A stretch of DNA of 33,839 nucleotides from Bacillus sp. 2B10 (GTDB lineage Bacteria; Pseudomonadota; Alphaproteobacteria; Sphingomonadales; Sphingomonadaceae): contig RPSH01000036.1 in assembly GCA_003946805.1 (NCBI GenBank), positions 1 to 33,839 on the forward strand. Direction: 5' to 3'. Positions within the stretch are counted from its first letter, which is position 1. Each line of letters starts with the position of its first letter. The translations under genes and the position numbers were made by a program. Of the stretch, positions 32,981 through 33,839 are shown piece after piece. Below the pieces are notes generated by a model, which did not search any database, had not been told where the DNA came from, and was given only the letters and a program-made list of their open reading frames with translations.

Positions 32981-33411
32981 GGTGCCACCAGTCGCGCGTC
33001 GAGCCGGACGCCGCCCGGCGCGGCGGTCAGCCGCCACGCCGCCATGCGGACCGTCGGACGCCCGCGCTCCAGCGCGTCGGCAAAGGCCAGCACCGCCTTT
33101 TCACTCCCCGACGCGCGCAGCGTCAGCACGGCAAGCGGGGCGGGCGCGGTGGTGTCGGCGTCAAGCGTTTCGACCAGCACGCCGCCGCGCGCGGCATCGG
33201 CGCGGACGCGCGCGGTCATCCTGGTGCGCGCGTCCGCCACGCCGTCGGCGGGGAAGGCGGCGTCGGCGATGAAGGTGGCGGGCGCGGTCGCTTCGACGCG
33301 GGCGGCGTCGCGATCGGCACGGGCGGCGGCGAGGGTGTCGAGCGCCGCATGGGTCGGGATGGCGAGCAGCGCGGCGACCCCCAGCGCGATCAGCGGCAGC
33401 CGCGGATTCAT
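32968..33411 (-). CDS. gspM: Type II secretion system protein GspM
   Basis: A 147-residue inner-membrane protein of the T2SS assembly platform, GspMb (XcpZ/XpsM) type. There is one N-terminal helix (LIALGVAALLAIPTHAAL), then a coiled-coil-like stretch (DTLAAARADRDAARVEA), and a ferredoxin-like periplasmic domain (LAVLTLRASGSEKAVLAFAD, ALERGRPTVRMAAWRL). The ATG at 33411 overlaps the stop of the preceding gspL-like gene as ATGA. Together with gspL it anchors the ATPase to the membrane. Confidence 0.75.
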   Translation of the reverse strand: MNPRLPLIALGVAALLAIPTHAALDTLAAARADRDAARVEATAPATFIADAAFPADGVADARTRMTARVRADAARGGVLVETLDADTTAPAPLAVLTLRASGSEKAVLAFADALERGRPTVRMAAWRLTAAPGGVRLDARLVAPWRG

Positions 33412-33839
33412 GGACGTTGCTCCAGCGTGATGCGCATCCGGCCGTCGCCGTCGGCGCGTGCCTGCGCGGTGGCACGCAGGCCTGCCAGCACGGGGTCGCG
33501 ACGCAGCGCGGCGAGCACGCGATCGGGATCGGGCGCCAGCAGTTCGAACGACACCGCGCCCGCGCCGCTGCGTTCGGCGCGCAGCAGTGCGGCGTCGGGC
33601 GGCAGGGCGCGGGCGATCGCCTCGACGGTCGTGCCGAGCGCCGGTTGCCGCCATGCCGTGGCGAGCAGCGCACGGGCGCGTTGCCGGGTGCCGTGATCGG
33701 CGGCCCGCGGCGCGGCCCGGCGGTTGAGAGCCGCGGCATCGTCCCGCACCCGCGCGGTCAGCAGCGTCGCACCGCCCAGCGTGGCGAGCGGCGTCGCCAC
33801 GATCGCCAGCGCCACCAGCGCGGCGGCGCGATCGATCGG
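33408..33839 (-). CDS. gspL: GspL/PilN-like T2SS protein, partial (start beyond window)
   Basis: The C-terminal 143 residues of a protein that continues past the window edge. What is visible is a membrane helix (AAALVALAIVATPLATLGGA) and a periplasmic domain of the PilN/GspL ferredoxin-like type (VEAIARALPPDAALLRAERS, FELLAPDPDRVLAALRRDP). The cytoplasmic actin-like domain of GspL would lie outside. Its stop overlaps the gspM start (ATGA), so gspL-gspM-gspC-like is one coupled unit. A GTG at 33815 is not a likely start, because it falls inside the membrane helix. Confidence 0.7.
   Translation of the reverse strand, partial: PIDRAAALVALAIVATPLATLGGATLLTARVRDDAAALNRRAAPRAADHGTRQRARALLATAWRQPALGTTVEAIARALPPDAALLRAERSGAGAVSFELLAPDPDRVLAALRRDPVLAGLRATAQARADGDGRMRITLEQRP

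Overview
The window is about 34 kb of very GC-rich, densely coded alphaproteobacterial chromosome. It most resembles Sphingomonas or a close sphingomonad. The signs are a single bifunctional Rsh/SpoT-type (p)ppGpp enzyme, an LplT-PlsC-Aas fusion, a dehydratase / sugar transporter / AraD1 locus, and many short palindromic repeats of the type common in that group. I see no prophage, integrase, CRISPR array or complete insertion sequence. The species call is inference from gene content and style.

Left part (1-9.4 kb): a bifunctional (p)ppGpp synthetase/hydrolase (-), a small secreted protein (-), an HxlR-type regulator (+), a DUF167 protein (-), an MFS exporter with a C-terminal soluble domain (+), and an 1131-residue fusion of lysophospholipid flippase, acyltransferase and acyl-ACP synthetase (+). 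A gene-free, repeat-rich stretch of about 600 bp follows.

Middle part (9.4-20.7 kb): two translationally coupled DUF4139 paralogues (-), of which the downstream one has swallowed palindromic repeats in its reading frame. Next comes a divergent sugar-acid locus: an L-arabonate dehydratase-like IlvD/Edd enzyme (-) facing a FucP-like sugar transporter and an AraD1-family protein (+). A small nucleotide/DNA-care cluster follows: Nudix hydrolase (-), AlkB-like dioxygenase and HIRAN protein (+). Last is a KgtP-like 2-oxoglutarate permease (-). 2-Oxoglutarate is the end product of oxidative pentose catabolism, so KgtP and the sugar-acid locus may be functionally related.

Right part (20.8-33.8 kb): type II secretion (T2SS) genes lie in two separate, oppositely oriented blocks. 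One holds gspN (-) facing a periplasmic binding protein-gspJ-gspK operon (+). The other, at the right edge, holds gspL (cut by the window), gspM and a short gspC-like gene (-). Between them are a frameshifted DUF6869 gene, yraN, a PHB-depolymerase-like esterase, a MITE-like element, tRNA-Pro(CGG), lepA, a 37-codon membrane ORF, a phasin, modABC and an unknown secreted protein.

The most unusual signals are in-frame repeat insertions in a DUF4139 protein, the split T2SS with a coupled periplasmic binding protein, a 170-bp MITE-like element with a repeat pair nested inside, and TonB-box-like motifs in proteins that are not receptors. I found no clear new defence or mobile system.
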